Shown: positions 19,301 to 27,772 of the stretch, piece after piece
How positions within the stretch are numbered: position 1 is the first letter of the stretch
Layout: every line of letters starts with the position of its first letter
DNA from: Actinomyces radicidentis
GTDB lineage: Bacteria > Actinomycetota > Actinomycetes > Actinomycetales > Actinomycetaceae
NCBI RefSeq assembly: GCF_001553565.1
Contig: NZ_CP014228.1
Location: forward strand, 1,116,001-1,180,000
Direction: 5' to 3'
DNA: 64,000 nt
Position numbers and translations under genes: made by a program
Notes under the pieces: model-generated
Seen by the model: only the letters and a program-made list of their open reading frames with translations
What the model was told of the DNA's origin: nothing
The model's database searches: none

Positions 19301-20223
19301 AGCTGCGTGTTGGCGTAGAGGGTCGTCGACGGGACGACGACGTGCGCGTAGGCGGCCGACTCGCCGGCCGTGAGGGCGCGGGAGGACAGGTTCGTCGTCG
19401 CCCAGTCGCCGACGCTCGCCAGGAGCACGCCGAGGAGGGCCCACAGCGCGACCTTCGACGTCTCGCCCAGGCCCATGCCCCGCACGCCCCAGATGAACCG
19501 CGGCTTGAAGCCGATCCTCCGCAGCGGGACGTAGAGGACGACCGCCTGCAGCACGATGCCGAGCGTCGTCGTCGCACCGATGAGGGCGATGCGGTCGAAG
19601 GTCCAGATCGAGGGGTCCTGACCGCCGGCGTACCCGCCGTAGATCTTGAGGTAGGCGACGAGCGAGGCGATCGAGATGAGGTTGTTGAGAACCGGGGACC
19701 ACATGTAGGGCCCGAAGCTCGACCGCGCGTTGAGGACCTGCCCCCACAGGGCGTAGAGGCCGTAGAAGAACACCTGCGGCATGCACCAGAAGGCGAAGGC
19801 GAAGGCCAGCGGCTGCCAGCGCCCCAGGCCGGAGGCGTAGATCATGATGACCAGCGGGGAGGCCGCCGTGAGGATCCCGGCCACGACGAGCAGCAGCATG
19901 GAGGCGGCCGTGAGGAGCCGGTTCACGAGCTCGTCGCCGTTGGGCTTGCGCAGCGCCCGGACGATCTGCGGGACGAGGATCGCGTTGAGGATGCCGCCGA
20001 TGAGCAGGTTGTAGAGCTGCGTCGACAGCGAGTTGGAGATGTTGAAGGCGTCCGCGGCGCCGGAGCCCGTGGCGCCGAGGGCGGCGACGAGGAGGGCGTT
20101 GCGGACGAAGCCGAGCAGTCGCGAGGCGAGCGTGCCCGCCGCCATGATGGCGCTCGAGCGCGCGACCGAGCCGCCGCCCTCGGCGGCCTTGCTCGCGCTG
20201 GATCCCGCGGGGGACGTGCTCAT
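16336..20223 (-). CDS. murJ: MurJ lipid II flippase fused to pseudokinase and extracellular domain (MviN-like)
   Basis: One uninterrupted frame of 1295 residues. Residues about 20-540 are the multi-spanning MurJ flippase (ASRLLGFVRNALLVAALG at the start, many membrane segments). Residues 540-710 are a disordered A/P/G/D-rich linker. Residues 711-1045 are a kinase fold whose key motifs are lost (HLSPDSV in place of HRDxKxxN, VTGIG in place of DFG). A membrane segment (SRTTFVVLVAMLLAVLIGVF) lies near 1085, followed by a 190-residue outer domain resembling discoidin-type carbohydrate modules. Mycobacterial MviN has the same architecture. Its ATG overlaps the DUF6049 stop (ATGA). An internal start at 18093 could also make the kinase half alone. 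Confidence 0.88.
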   Translation of the reverse strand: MSTSPAGSSASKAAEGGGSVARSSAIMAAGTLASRLLGFVRNALLVAALGATGSGAADAFNISNSLSTQLYNLLIGGILNAILVPQIVRALRKPNGDELVNRLLTAASMLLLVVAGILTAASPLVIMIYASGLGRWQPLAFAFAFWCMPQVFFYGLYALWGQVLNARSSFGPYMWSPVLNNLISIASLVAYLKIYGGYAGGQDPSIWTFDRIALIGATTTLGIVLQAVVLYVPLRRIGFKPRFIWGVRGMGLGETSKVALWALLGVLLASVGDWATTNLSSRALTAGESAAYAHVVVPSTTLYANTQLIFMLPQSLITTSIITALFTRMSEKAAAGDSDGVRDDFSLGLRSVGVFTVLCGFGISVLGEPALQAFVPSLSLDAAQAAAPMMTILGIGVITQGLWFTVQRVMLAYADTKRLLRADAAVGLTMVVFCLGAYLLAPATQWMAWACAGIVAGHTIGTAITIPLLRRHVPHLDGRRIMTTYARLVVAVLPAAAVGYALRRVLGPADGTMTGTRATDAVVIVVLGALVMTLVYLVVARLLRISELSILFSRLSRVVARIGRILPGGAGRATGRLAERLAPAPVAVTARAGESEAIPAVDGAAAPTEQAVAALAEEHPGTGSDDEPDDDAGSADDLPGGPDGGPSSGPSRGPSGPGTSSDAAAAPAPGAPYHWPGARPGGALERSEGGANRTLGTHPKPQTSRGGARTMSESTPIGTGRYELVSTLPTTLPRVVRHLGRDTILDREVTVLTLGNATEHREDVLRAASRAVLIEDPRVQRVYDVEQGDGSFIVMEPAASRTLTSLVEEGLSPEQVRAVVGETAQALDIASRRGLNHLHLSPDSVRLRPDGSVQVTGIGIEAAVLGLDVEDEDDPLAFDRTDARSLVELLYYGLTRRWPGKRSGIPSAPFHGDAPAAPSTLLPEGSAVPDIDRVDALVERTWGGRPPISAAEVARTLSPWDASVLPATEESGEAAAARSAGIASGPLGVLGRLRGRSSAHAAPRGSRSQTADVAAEGQDATAAEERPAFVVVPPEEAQAAPAPAPQAPAPVPSSVSADDATLIEDDEDEPDEEEDEVSRSVSRTTFVVLVAMLLAVLIGVFFAVSNLLQLFGVRVTDDEVPAAKTVPTVTSQAADAGDGTAAATPSASASPTQAAPIALASAESLDPYGDDSEHPELAATLIDGSTDGGWYSRYYASPSLAFKQGIGVAVTLQQAAEVSSIEMQGTGTGGNVQIRATSADDPQGGTLLAEGAFTDGTTTFSFPATNATTIVVWITDLPTSSDGLNKATISEITLR
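18091..18145 (-). promoter_or_regulatory. Possible internal promoter and ribosome site within murJ fusion
   Basis: On the minus strand TACACT (18140-18145) resembles a -10, and AGGAGGAG (18102-18109) lies 8 bases before an in-frame ATG (18093-18091). Translation from here would give a 585-residue pseudokinase/outer-domain protein. No stop codon separates it from the flippase half. Confidence 0.45.
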
Positions 20224-22709
20224 GCCTTCTCCTGGGGTGTGACGGTGCGTCGGCCTCGGCGCACGGTACGCGTGATGCCGGCCGCGAGCATGATGACGAG
20301 GCCGACCCCGATGACGCGTGTGCCGAGGTTCTCCCAGTCGGCGCGCACGCGCATGTGGACGGTGGTGGGCGTCCCGACTCTCGTGCCGTCGGCGGCGAGC
20401 ACCTCGATGGTGAGCTCGACGTCGCCGGAGCCCACGGCGGTCACGGGCACCTTCGAGGTGACCTCGCCCCGGGCGGGGACCGTCACGGTGGTGTCGGCGT
20501 CGGCCTGGAGCCGCTGGGTGCTCGGGACGAGGTGGACGCGGACGGTGACGTCCTGGTCGAGTGAGGAGGTGATCCGCACCGGCAGGTCGGCGTTGGAGCT
20601 GATGAGGTTGATCGTCGAGGAGGGCACGGCCGTGAGCCCGGCGGCGACGGCGTCGCCCGCCTCGCGCGCGGCCGCGATGTTCGAGTCGCGGCCGGCGGTG
20701 TCCGTGCGCCACGAGGCCGAGGCGGTCGTGGCGACGACGTCGCCCTGCCGGCCGAGCACCGCGGAGGGGTCCTCGAGGACGCTCGCGACCGAGCTGAGGT
20801 AGGAGGCCGCCTGGGTGGCGCGCGTGAGGTCCGCGGCGGAGACCTCGCTGGCGGCCCGCTGCTCCGAGGGGAGGTCCTGCCGGGCGGCGTCGCGGCCCTC
20901 CCGGGAGGACTGGTCGGCGTCGGCAAGCAGGTCGTCGAGGCCCTGGGCGCCCGTCCACCCGGAGTCGGAGAGGGCGGCGATCCTCGTGCGCAGGACCTCG
21001 GGGTCGGTGCGGGCGGCCTGGGTTCGCGAGAGCGTGACGACGACGTCGCGGGAGACGGAGGGCGCCTGGCGGGTGAGGATCGCGGCGTCGGCGCGCAGGA
21101 CCTGGCGGGCGTCGAGGTCCGACAGGTTGGTCTCCCCGGCGTCCGTGGTGAGGCGGCCCCCGAGCGCCGAGGACAGGTCGGTGTCGGGCACGAGGACGGT
21201 GCGCCCGTCGACGACGGTCGTGCCGGAGGGCGTGTAGGTGAGGTCCTCGGCGACGGGGAGGTCCCCGGGCGAGGCGATGACGGTGGTCGTCGTGCCGCCC
21301 AGCGCGCTCAGGGTGCTCGTGTCGAGGGTGTCGGCGACCCAGGCGACGCCCGTGGAGGCGCCGTCCTCGACGGTTCCCGATACGGCGGAGCGCGAGGTCG
21401 CGGAGGTGATGAGGTCGCCGCGGCCGAGGTGGGCGAGGGCGGCGACGTCGGCGTCCGACCAGGGCAGGGCGACGACGTCGCCCTCGGCGGCGGCCCCCTT
21501 GAGGGCGTCGACGAGCTCGGTGTCCGTCGTGGCGCTCGCCTCCGTGCTCGAGTCGGCGGCGGCGCCGGTGGGCTCGGTGGGGGCGACGGTGGGCTCGGTG
21601 GAGGCCTGCTCGCTCGCGGTCGCGGTGGGCGCGGCGCTCGCGGTCGGTGTCGCGGAGGCGCTGCCGGTCGCCTGCGCCGACGCGGTGGAGGAGGCCGTGG
21701 GGGAGGCGGTGGCACCCGCCGAGGCCGCGGCGTCGGAGGGGACCCCGAGGGCCTCCATGAGGGCGGGGTCGACGGCGAGGACGACGCCGTCGCCGGCCAG
21801 GGACAGCAGGCCGAGGACGCGCTCGCGGACCGCCGCGACCTGCTCGGCCGTCGAGTCCTCCTCCGCCGTGCCGGCCTGCGTCGCGGAGGCGGTCGCCTCC
21901 TCGGTGGGCTCGGCGCTCGCGCTCACCGAGGCGGCCACGGCCGCCTCGCCGCCGGGGGAGGTGAGGAGGGCGAGCTCCGCGGGTGAGGCCGTGACGGGGA
22001 CGACGGTGGTGACGCGGGTCGGGGAGACGGCGACGTCGTCGTCCCAGACGACGATCGTGCGGTCGCCGGCGAGCTCCGTGCCCGAGGCCAGGGCCGTCAC
22101 CTGCACGCCGCGCGGACCCCACTGGTCGGAGGAGAACAGGGGCAGGCTGTCGTGCGGGACCTTGAGACTGAAGGCGCGGGACGCCCCGGCCTCGACCGCC
22201 TCGTCGAGGTCCTGGGTGAGGACGGTGGTGAGGCCGCCCGTCTGGTCCTCGTCGAGCCATGCGGCGAGCTCGGCGCTGCTCAGCGCGGTGCGGTTCTGGA
22301 CGTCCACCCGCAGCGAGAGGGAGGAGACGGCGGCGTCGGTGCCGTTGGCGATGGTGCCGGTGACGGTGAGGTCCTCGTCGCCCCTGAGGACCTCGTGGTC
22401 GAGGGCGTCGATGGTGACGGTGACCTTGCCGTCGACGACCTTGTCGGCCGCCCGTGAGACCGCAGGGGTGACGGCGCCGATCGCAGCGGTGGCCGACGTC
22501 GTCGTCATCGAGGAGGTCGAGGCGGCGCTCGCCGGGGCCGTGGGGGAGGCGCCGAGGACGAGGACGAGGGCGGACAGGGCCGTGCCCAGGACGGTCAGGG
22601 CCGACGCGAGACGGCCCCGGAGCGGCTGCTCGGACCGGCGGGCCGGGGCGGGCCGGGGGCCTGCGGGCGCGGTGGCGCGGCCGGCAGGGTGCTGACCGGT
22701 CGACCTCAA
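20220..22709 (-). CDS. DUF6049 family secreted/membrane protein
   Basis: 829 residues, an actinobacterial family of unknown function normally found between NUDIX and murJ genes. The start is a TTG at 22709 whose TTGA overlaps the NUDIX stop. A signal peptide with a long basic N-region (hydrophobic LASALTVLGTALSALVLVLG) is followed by an export signal cleavage-like ASAAS. A low-complexity S/T/A-rich stretch (about residues 290-380, SAS/TAS repeats) interrupts the extracellular part. A C-terminal membrane segment (VIGVGLVIMLAAGITRTV) and a basic tail RRGRRTVTPQEKA follow. It presumably acts in cell-wall assembly with MurJ; this is inference from position. Confidence 0.85.
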   Translation of the reverse strand: MRSTGQHPAGRATAPAGPRPAPARRSEQPLRGRLASALTVLGTALSALVLVLGASPTAPASAASTSSMTTTSATAAIGAVTPAVSRAADKVVDGKVTVTIDALDHEVLRGDEDLTVTGTIANGTDAAVSSLSLRVDVQNRTALSSAELAAWLDEDQTGGLTTVLTQDLDEAVEAGASRAFSLKVPHDSLPLFSSDQWGPRGVQVTALASGTELAGDRTIVVWDDDVAVSPTRVTTVVPVTASPAELALLTSPGGEAAVAASVSASAEPTEEATASATQAGTAEEDSTAEQVAAVRERVLGLLSLAGDGVVLAVDPALMEALGVPSDAAASAGATASPTASSTASAQATGSASATPTASAAPTATASEQASTEPTVAPTEPTGAAADSSTEASATTDTELVDALKGAAAEGDVVALPWSDADVAALAHLGRGDLITSATSRSAVSGTVEDGASTGVAWVADTLDTSTLSALGGTTTTVIASPGDLPVAEDLTYTPSGTTVVDGRTVLVPDTDLSSALGGRLTTDAGETNLSDLDARQVLRADAAILTRQAPSVSRDVVVTLSRTQAARTDPEVLRTRIAALSDSGWTGAQGLDDLLADADQSSREGRDAARQDLPSEQRAASEVSAADLTRATQAASYLSSVASVLEDPSAVLGRQGDVVATTASASWRTDTAGRDSNIAAAREAGDAVAAGLTAVPSSTINLISSNADLPVRITSSLDQDVTVRVHLVPSTQRLQADADTTVTVPARGEVTSKVPVTAVGSGDVELTIEVLAADGTRVGTPTTVHMRVRADWENLGTRVIGVGLVIMLAAGITRTVRRGRRTVTPQEKA

Positions 22710-23215
22710 CCGTCCCCCACGAGGATCTCGCGGGCGGCGGCGACGATGCGCCGCTCGTTGGGGTAGGCGAGGCGTCGGGCGACGTCGTCGAGGGCGACCC
22801 ACTCGACGTCCTCGGCCTCGTGGTCCGGGTCGTTCTCGGTGGTGAGGTCCCCGCCGAGGGCCTCGAGGAGGAAGTGGTGGACCACCTTGTGGACGCGGTG
22901 GTCGTCCCCGGCGAACCAGTAGTCGATGGTGGCGAGGTGTCGCAGGACGCGGCCGTTGATGCCGGTCTCCTCCGCGATCTCGCGGACGGCGGCCTGCTCG
23001 GCCGTCTCCTCGCCCTCGAGGTGGCCCTTCGGCAGGCACCACTCGAGGCGCCCGCCCCGGTTCCGGCGCGCGATGACGGCCGTGTACGCCTGGCCGTGCT
23101 GGACGTCGACGACGAGGCCGCCGGCGCTCGTCTCGTCCACGACGGGCAGGGAGCGCGCACTCGTCCGACGCGGCTGCGAGCCGGTGCGGGGTCGTCGAGT
23201 GCGGTGGGTGGGCAT
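22706..23215 (-). CDS. NUDIX hydrolase
   Basis: 169 residues with a complete Nudix box: GHLEGEETAEQAAVREIAEE ending TGI (about residues 63-85). The N-terminus is basic (THRTRRPRTGSQPRRTSARS). It hydrolyses a nucleoside-diphosphate derivative; the substrate is unknown. It is the first gene of the NUDIX-DUF6049-murJ unit, overlapping the next gene by four bases. TACAGT (23222-23227, minus strand) lies six bases before the ATG, which predicts a leaderless mRNA. Confidence 0.9.
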   Translation of the reverse strand: MPTHRTRRPRTGSQPRRTSARSLPVVDETSAGGLVVDVQHGQAYTAVIARRNRGGRLEWCLPKGHLEGEETAEQAAVREIAEETGINGRVLRHLATIDYWFAGDDHRVHKVVHHFLLEALGGDLTTENDPDHEAEDVEWVALDDVARRLAYPNERRIVAAAREILVGDG

Positions 23216-23354
23216 GGGGACACTGTAGGCGGTTCCACGGGGAGCCCGTGCCCACCGGGAGGTGGCGCGTGCCCCTGAGGGTGGCGTCGACGGCGGTCGG
23301 ACCGGGGCGCTCGCGGGCGGGACTCCGCTCCGCTTCGTGGCAGGCTTGGCCGCG

Positions 23355-24920
23355 ATGACGAACGCCCCCACGCCCACCGAGAAAACCGCCGACGCCGTCG
23401 GAGAGCAGGCCGCCACGAGCCCCGCGGATCCCGCCGGCGCCGCGACCCCGGCCCCGGACCTCGCCGCGCTCGCGGACGAGCCCGTCGACGACTCCGGCCT
23501 CACCGCGACCGCTCGGCGCGCCCTCGAGGTGCTGCCCCCCTCGCTCGCGGCCCTCGGGCACCTCTTCGCGCGCGCCGGCCACGAGCTCTCCCTCGTCGGC
23601 GGGCCGGTCCGCGACGCCTTCCTCGGCGTCACCCCGCACGACCTGGACTGCACGACCTCCGCCCGGCCGGAGGAGACCGAGCGGATCCTCACCGCCTGGG
23701 GAGACGCCTGCTGGGACGTCGGCAAGGAGTTCGGCACCGTCGGGGCGCGCAAGGGCGACGCCGTCGTCGAGGTGACGACCTACCGCACCGAGGAGTACGA
23801 GATCGGCTCCCGCAAGCCGCACGTCGCCTACGGGGACAGCCTCACCGGCGACCTCACCCGGCGAGACTTCACCGTCAACGCCATGGCGCTGCGGCTGCCT
23901 GACCTCCAGCTCGTCGACCCCTGCGGCGGCTTCGAGGACCTGTGCGCCGGGGTGCTCCGCACCCCCGTGAGCGCCGTCCAGTCCTTCGACGACGACCCGC
24001 TGCGCATCATGCGCGCCGCGCGCTTCGCCGCCCAGCTCGGCTTCGACGTCGAGCCCGACGTCATGGCCGCCATGGAGGAGGTGGCCCCGCGCCTCGGGAT
24101 CGTCTCCGCCGAGCGCGTCCGCGCCGAGCTCGAGCGACTCCTCATCAGCCGCTGGCCGCGCCGGGGGCTCGAGCTCATGGTGCACACCGGCGTCGCCGAC
24201 GTCGTCCTGCCCGAGCTCTCCGCCCTCGTGGAGACGGTCGACGAGCACAAGCGCCACAAGGACGTCTACCAGCACACCCTCACCGTCCTCGACCAGGCGA
24301 TGGCGCTCGAGACCGGCCCTGACGGCCCCGTCCCCGCCCCCGACCTCGAGCTGCGGCTCGCCGCGATCATGCACGACGTCGGCAAGCCGGCCACGCGCCG
24401 CTTCCTGCCCGACGGCACCGTCACCTTCCACGGGCACGACCACGTCGGCGCCCGCATGACGAAGAAGCGGCTCACGGCCCTCAAGTTCGACAAGCAGACC
24501 ATCAAGGACGTCTCGCGCCTCGTGGAGCTGCACCTGCGCTTCCACGGCTACGCCGACGCCGGCTGGTCCGACTCCGCGGTTCGCCGCTACGTCACCGACG
24601 CCGGGCCGCTGCTCGAGCGCCTCCACCGGCTCACGCGCGCCGACGTCACGACGCGGAACAGGCGCAAGGCGCGGATGCTCGACGCCGCCTACGACGACCT
24701 CGAGGCGCGGATCGCCGAGCTCGCCGAGCAGGAGGAGCTCGCCGCGATCCGCCCTGACCTCGACGGCCAGCAGATCATGGCCGAGCTGGGGATCGAGCCG
24801 GGACCCGTCGTGGGGGAGGCGTACCGCTTCCTCATGAACCTGCGCATGGAGAAGGGCCCGATCGGTGAGGAGCTCGCCCGCGAGGCCCTGCACGCCTGGT
24901 GGGCCGCGCGCGGGGAGTGA
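23355..24920 (+). CDS. cca: CCA-adding tRNA nucleotidyltransferase
   Basis: Adds or repairs the 3' CCA of tRNAs. 521 residues from ATG 23355. After a variable acidic/Ala-rich N-terminus (about 60 residues) comes the class II nucleotidyltransferase head: HELSLVGGPVRDAFLGVTPH, DLDCTTSARPEE, RRDFTVNAMALRL, DPLRIMRAARFAAQLGF. An HD domain follows (IMHDVGKPATRR, FHGHDHVGA). The HD-containing form is standard in actinobacteria. Divergent from the NUDIX gene. Confidence 0.94.
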   Translation: MTNAPTPTEKTADAVGEQAATSPADPAGAATPAPDLAALADEPVDDSGLTATARRALEVLPPSLAALGHLFARAGHELSLVGGPVRDAFLGVTPHDLDCTTSARPEETERILTAWGDACWDVGKEFGTVGARKGDAVVEVTTYRTEEYEIGSRKPHVAYGDSLTGDLTRRDFTVNAMALRLPDLQLVDPCGGFEDLCAGVLRTPVSAVQSFDDDPLRIMRAARFAAQLGFDVEPDVMAAMEEVAPRLGIVSAERVRAELERLLISRWPRRGLELMVHTGVADVVLPELSALVETVDEHKRHKDVYQHTLTVLDQAMALETGPDGPVPAPDLELRLAAIMHDVGKPATRRFLPDGTVTFHGHDHVGARMTKKRLTALKFDKQTIKDVSRLVELHLRFHGYADAGWSDSAVRRYVTDAGPLLERLHRLTRADVTTRNRRKARMLDAAYDDLEARIAELAEQEELAAIRPDLDGQQIMAELGIEPGPVVGEAYRFLMNLRMEKGPIGEELAREALHAWWAARGE

Positions 24921-25076
24921 GAATCGCGCCGGTCGTTCTCACGGGCCGAGGAGGGCGGTGGGCGCCCCTACTCGCAGACGTCGCCGTCGCCGGCCCTCGT
25001 CGGTCTGCTCCTCGCCGGTACCGCAGTCCGCCGTCGTGGCCGCCGCACGGCCTGAGCCGCAGCTGCAGCACGTACA

Positions 25077-25137
25077 GGCAGACATCCTCGGCACAGGCCG
25101 ACGCCGACGGCGTCGCACTTTGCCGAGGATGTCTGCC
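25077..25137. repeat. Long intergenic hairpin, family B, copy 1
   Basis: A perfect 17-bp inverted repeat (25077-25093 with 25121-25137; arm core GCAGACATCCTCGGCA) around a 27-base loop that itself holds a 7-bp stem. It sits in the 380-bp spacer between cca and serC, which otherwise shows no gene. The second copy is at 47181-47251 with an identical arm core and loop length. There is no U-run, so it is not a plain terminator. Confidence 0.85.
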
Positions 25138-25300
25138 GCTGTGCGGGCGTGGGGTGGACGGCGCCGTCAGCGCGCCCAGCCCGACGCACAGTTCGCGGGG
25201 AGAACGCGCGGCTCCCGCCCCGAATACCCTGTGAGGTGCCCATCACCTCAATAGGTAAGACGCCATTGCCTGCCAGACGAGGTCCACGGGACCATGAGGC

Positions 25301-26389
25301 ATGCGCGTGCATAACTTCTCAGCCGGTCCCGCCCAGCTTCCCCTGCCCGTCCTCGAGCAGGCCGCGTCCGAGTTCACTGACTGGCGATCCTCCGGCATGA
25401 GCGTGCTCGAGGTCTCCCACCGCGGGAAGGACTTCGTCGAGTGCGCCGCGGACGCCGAGGCCACCCTCCGCCGCCTCGCCGGCGTCCCGGACTCCTACAA
25501 GGTCCTCTTCCTCCAGGGCGGTGCGACGGGCCAGTTCGCCGCCATCCCCCAGAACCTCACGCAGCGCGGCGACTCCTTCGCCGCCATCCTCACCGGCCAG
25601 TGGTCCAAGAAGGCCGTCAAGGAGTCCGAGCGCCAGGGCGTCACCGGCACGATCGTGTCGGACCAGGCCGAGTCGGGCTACGCCACCACCCCCGCCGAGG
25701 GCTCCTTCGAGGTCCCGGCCGACGCGAAGTACCTCTACTACTGCGCCAACGAGACCATCGGCGGCGTCGCGATGCCCTTCGTGCCCACCGCCGAGGCCGG
25801 CGACGTCCCGATCGTCGCGGACGTCTCCTCCATGTACCTGTCCCGCCCGATCGACGTCGAGAAGTTCGGCGTCGTCTACGGCGGCGCCCAGAAGAACCTC
25901 GGCCCCGCCGGCCTCGACGTCACCATCGTCCGCGAGGACCTCCTCGGCTCCGCCCGCCCCGACACCCCGTCCATCTGGGACTGGAAGGTCATGGCGGACA
26001 AGGACTCGATGCTCAACACCCCGCCGACCTTCTCGATCTACCTCTTCGGCCTCATCCTCCATTGGATCGAGGACCAGGGCGGCCTCGAGGCCATGGGGAG
26101 GCGCAACGACGCCAAGGCCGCGCGCCTCTACGACGCCGTCGACGCCTCGAGCTTCTACACCAACCCCGTCGAGAAGCGCTCGCGCTCCGCGATGAACGTC
26201 CCCTTCACCCTCGCGGACCCCGAGCTGGACAAGGACTTCCTCGCCGGCGCCGAGGCCGCGGGACTCAAGAACCTCAAGGGCCACCGCTCTGTGGGCGGCA
26301 TGCGCGCCTCGATCTACAACGCCATGACCGACGATGGCATCACCGCCCTCATCGAGTACATGGCCGAGTTCGAGCGCACCCGCGCCTGA
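25301..26389 (+). CDS. serC: Phosphoserine aminotransferase
   Basis: PLP enzyme converting 3-phosphohydroxypyruvate and glutamate to O-phosphoserine, second step of serine synthesis. 362 residues. N-terminus RVHNFSAGPAQLPLPVLEQA, GGATGQFAAIPQNL, VADVSSMYLSRPIDVEKF with the PLP lysine following in VVYGGAQKNLGPAGLDVTIV, and C-terminal GHRSVGGMRASIYNAMT. serA follows 37 bp later. Confidence 0.97.
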   Translation: MRVHNFSAGPAQLPLPVLEQAASEFTDWRSSGMSVLEVSHRGKDFVECAADAEATLRRLAGVPDSYKVLFLQGGATGQFAAIPQNLTQRGDSFAAILTGQWSKKAVKESERQGVTGTIVSDQAESGYATTPAEGSFEVPADAKYLYYCANETIGGVAMPFVPTAEAGDVPIVADVSSMYLSRPIDVEKFGVVYGGAQKNLGPAGLDVTIVREDLLGSARPDTPSIWDWKVMADKDSMLNTPPTFSIYLFGLILHWIEDQGGLEAMGRRNDAKAARLYDAVDASSFYTNPVEKRSRSAMNVPFTLADPELDKDFLAGAEAAGLKNLKGHRSVGGMRASIYNAMTDDGITALIEYMAEFERTRA

Positions 26390-26426
26390 CCCGCCGCGCG
26401 AAGCCCTCTGCACCAGGAGACACCCG

Positions 26427-27611
26427 ATGACTGACAAGACCTTCAAGGTCCAGACCCTTAACGCGATCGACGGCGCGGGCCTGTCCCGCTTCCCCGACGC
26501 CCTCTACGAGGTCGGCTCCGGCGTCCAGGAGCCCTCCGCCCTCCTCGTCCGCTCCGCCAAGCTGCACGACATGGAGGTTCCCTCCTCCCTGCTCGCGATC
26601 GGCCGCGCCGGCGCCGGCACGAACAACATCCCGGTCGCCAGGATGACCGAGCTCGGCATCCCGGTCTTCAACACGCCCGGCGCCAACGCGAACGCTGTCA
26701 AGGAGCTCGTCCTCGCGGGCGTCTTCATCGCCTCCCGCAACCTCATCCCCGCGGCCCGCTACGCCCACGAGCTCGACGACTCCGACGCCGACGCCATGGC
26801 CAAGGCCGTCGAGGCCGGCAAGAAGCAGTTCAAGGGCTTCGAGCTGCCCGGCCGCACCCTCGGCGTCATCGGCCTGGGCGCCATCGGCGTCAAGGTCGCC
26901 AACGCGGCCCTCGGCCTCGGCCTCGACGTCATCGGCTTCGACCCGGCCATGACGGTCGAGAACGCCTGGCAGCTGTCCGCCGACGTCGAGCGCGCCGCCA
27001 ACATGGACGAGGTCTTCAAGAAGGCCGACATCCTCACCGTCCACGTGCCGCTCATCGACGCGACCCACGGCATGGTCTCCATGCAGAAACTCTCGCTCAT
27101 GAAGCCGAGCGCCGTCCTGCTCAACTTCGCCCGCGCCGAGATCGTCGACGAGGCCGCCGTCGTCCAGGCCCTCGACGAGGACCGCCTGCGCGGCTACGTC
27201 TGCGACTTCCCGAGCGCCGCGGTGCACAAGCACTCCAAGTGCATCTCGCTGCCGCACCTGGGCGCCTCGACCACCGAGGCCGAGCGCAACTGCGCCATCA
27301 TGGCGGTCGACGAGCTCCGCGCCTTCCTCGAGGAGGGCCAGGTCCACAACTCGGTCAACTTCCCCGAGGCCGTCATGCCGCGCGAGGAGGGCACGCACCG
27401 CCTCGTCATCGTCAACCGCAACGTCCCCACCATGGTCGGCCAGGTCTCGACGATCGTCGCCGAGACGGGCCGGAACATCGCGAACCTGCTCAACCGCTCG
27501 CGCGGCGGCCTCGCGGTCACCCTGGTCGACGTCGAGGGCGATGTCGATGAGGCCGGCGTCGCCCGCCTGCGCGCGATCGACGGCGTCCTGTCCGCCCGCA
27601 TCATCCTCTGA
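26427..27611 (+). CDS. serA: D-3-phosphoglycerate dehydrogenase
   Basis: NAD-dependent first step of serine synthesis. 394 residues; ATG 26427 with AGGAGA upstream. It has GAGTNNIPVARMTELGIPVF, the NAD motif TLGVIGLGAIGVKVANAALG, the LLNFARAEIVDEAAV loop and LPHLGASTTEAERNC. The C-terminal ACT-like domain (LVIVNRNVPTMVGQVSTIVA) is the likely serine feedback site. It is the short type without the intervening domain. Forms a unit with serC, closed by a strong hairpin. Confidence 0.96.
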   Translation: MTDKTFKVQTLNAIDGAGLSRFPDALYEVGSGVQEPSALLVRSAKLHDMEVPSSLLAIGRAGAGTNNIPVARMTELGIPVFNTPGANANAVKELVLAGVFIASRNLIPAARYAHELDDSDADAMAKAVEAGKKQFKGFELPGRTLGVIGLGAIGVKVANAALGLGLDVIGFDPAMTVENAWQLSADVERAANMDEVFKKADILTVHVPLIDATHGMVSMQKLSLMKPSAVLLNFARAEIVDEAAVVQALDEDRLRGYVCDFPSAAVHKHSKCISLPHLGASTTEAERNCAIMAVDELRAFLEEGQVHNSVNFPEAVMPREEGTHRLVIVNRNVPTMVGQVSTIVAETGRNIANLLNRSRGGLAVTLVDVEGDVDEAGVARLRAIDGVLSARIIL

Positions 27612-27625
27612 CGCGCAGCACCCGA

Positions 27626-27664
27626 TGACGTCGGCCCCGGTCCCGCACGGACCGGGGCCGACGT
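27626..27664 (+). terminator. serC-serA terminator
   Basis: A perfect 17-bp stem (27626-27642 with 27648-27664) with a 5-base loop, 15 bases after the serA stop. Confidence 0.85.
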
Positions 27665-27772
27665 CGTCCTGCGGGTCCGAGGCCGGACGGCCCCCCGGCG
27701 GGTGGGGGACACCTCGCCGACCGGCGTCCCGGACTCATCCGCTCACCATCGGCGGGAGGGCACGATGAGGGC

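Noticed and set aside
16336-23238. 2300-codon minus-strand frame
   Set aside because: The part upstream of the murJ ATG at 20223 overlaps DUF6049 and NUDIX in another frame and is Arg/Pro/His-rich noise. Only 20223-16336 is kept.
20220-24893. 1557-codon minus-strand frame reaching across cca
   Set aside because: Only its last 829 codons (DUF6049) are real; the upstream part is antisense to cca and the NUDIX frame differs.
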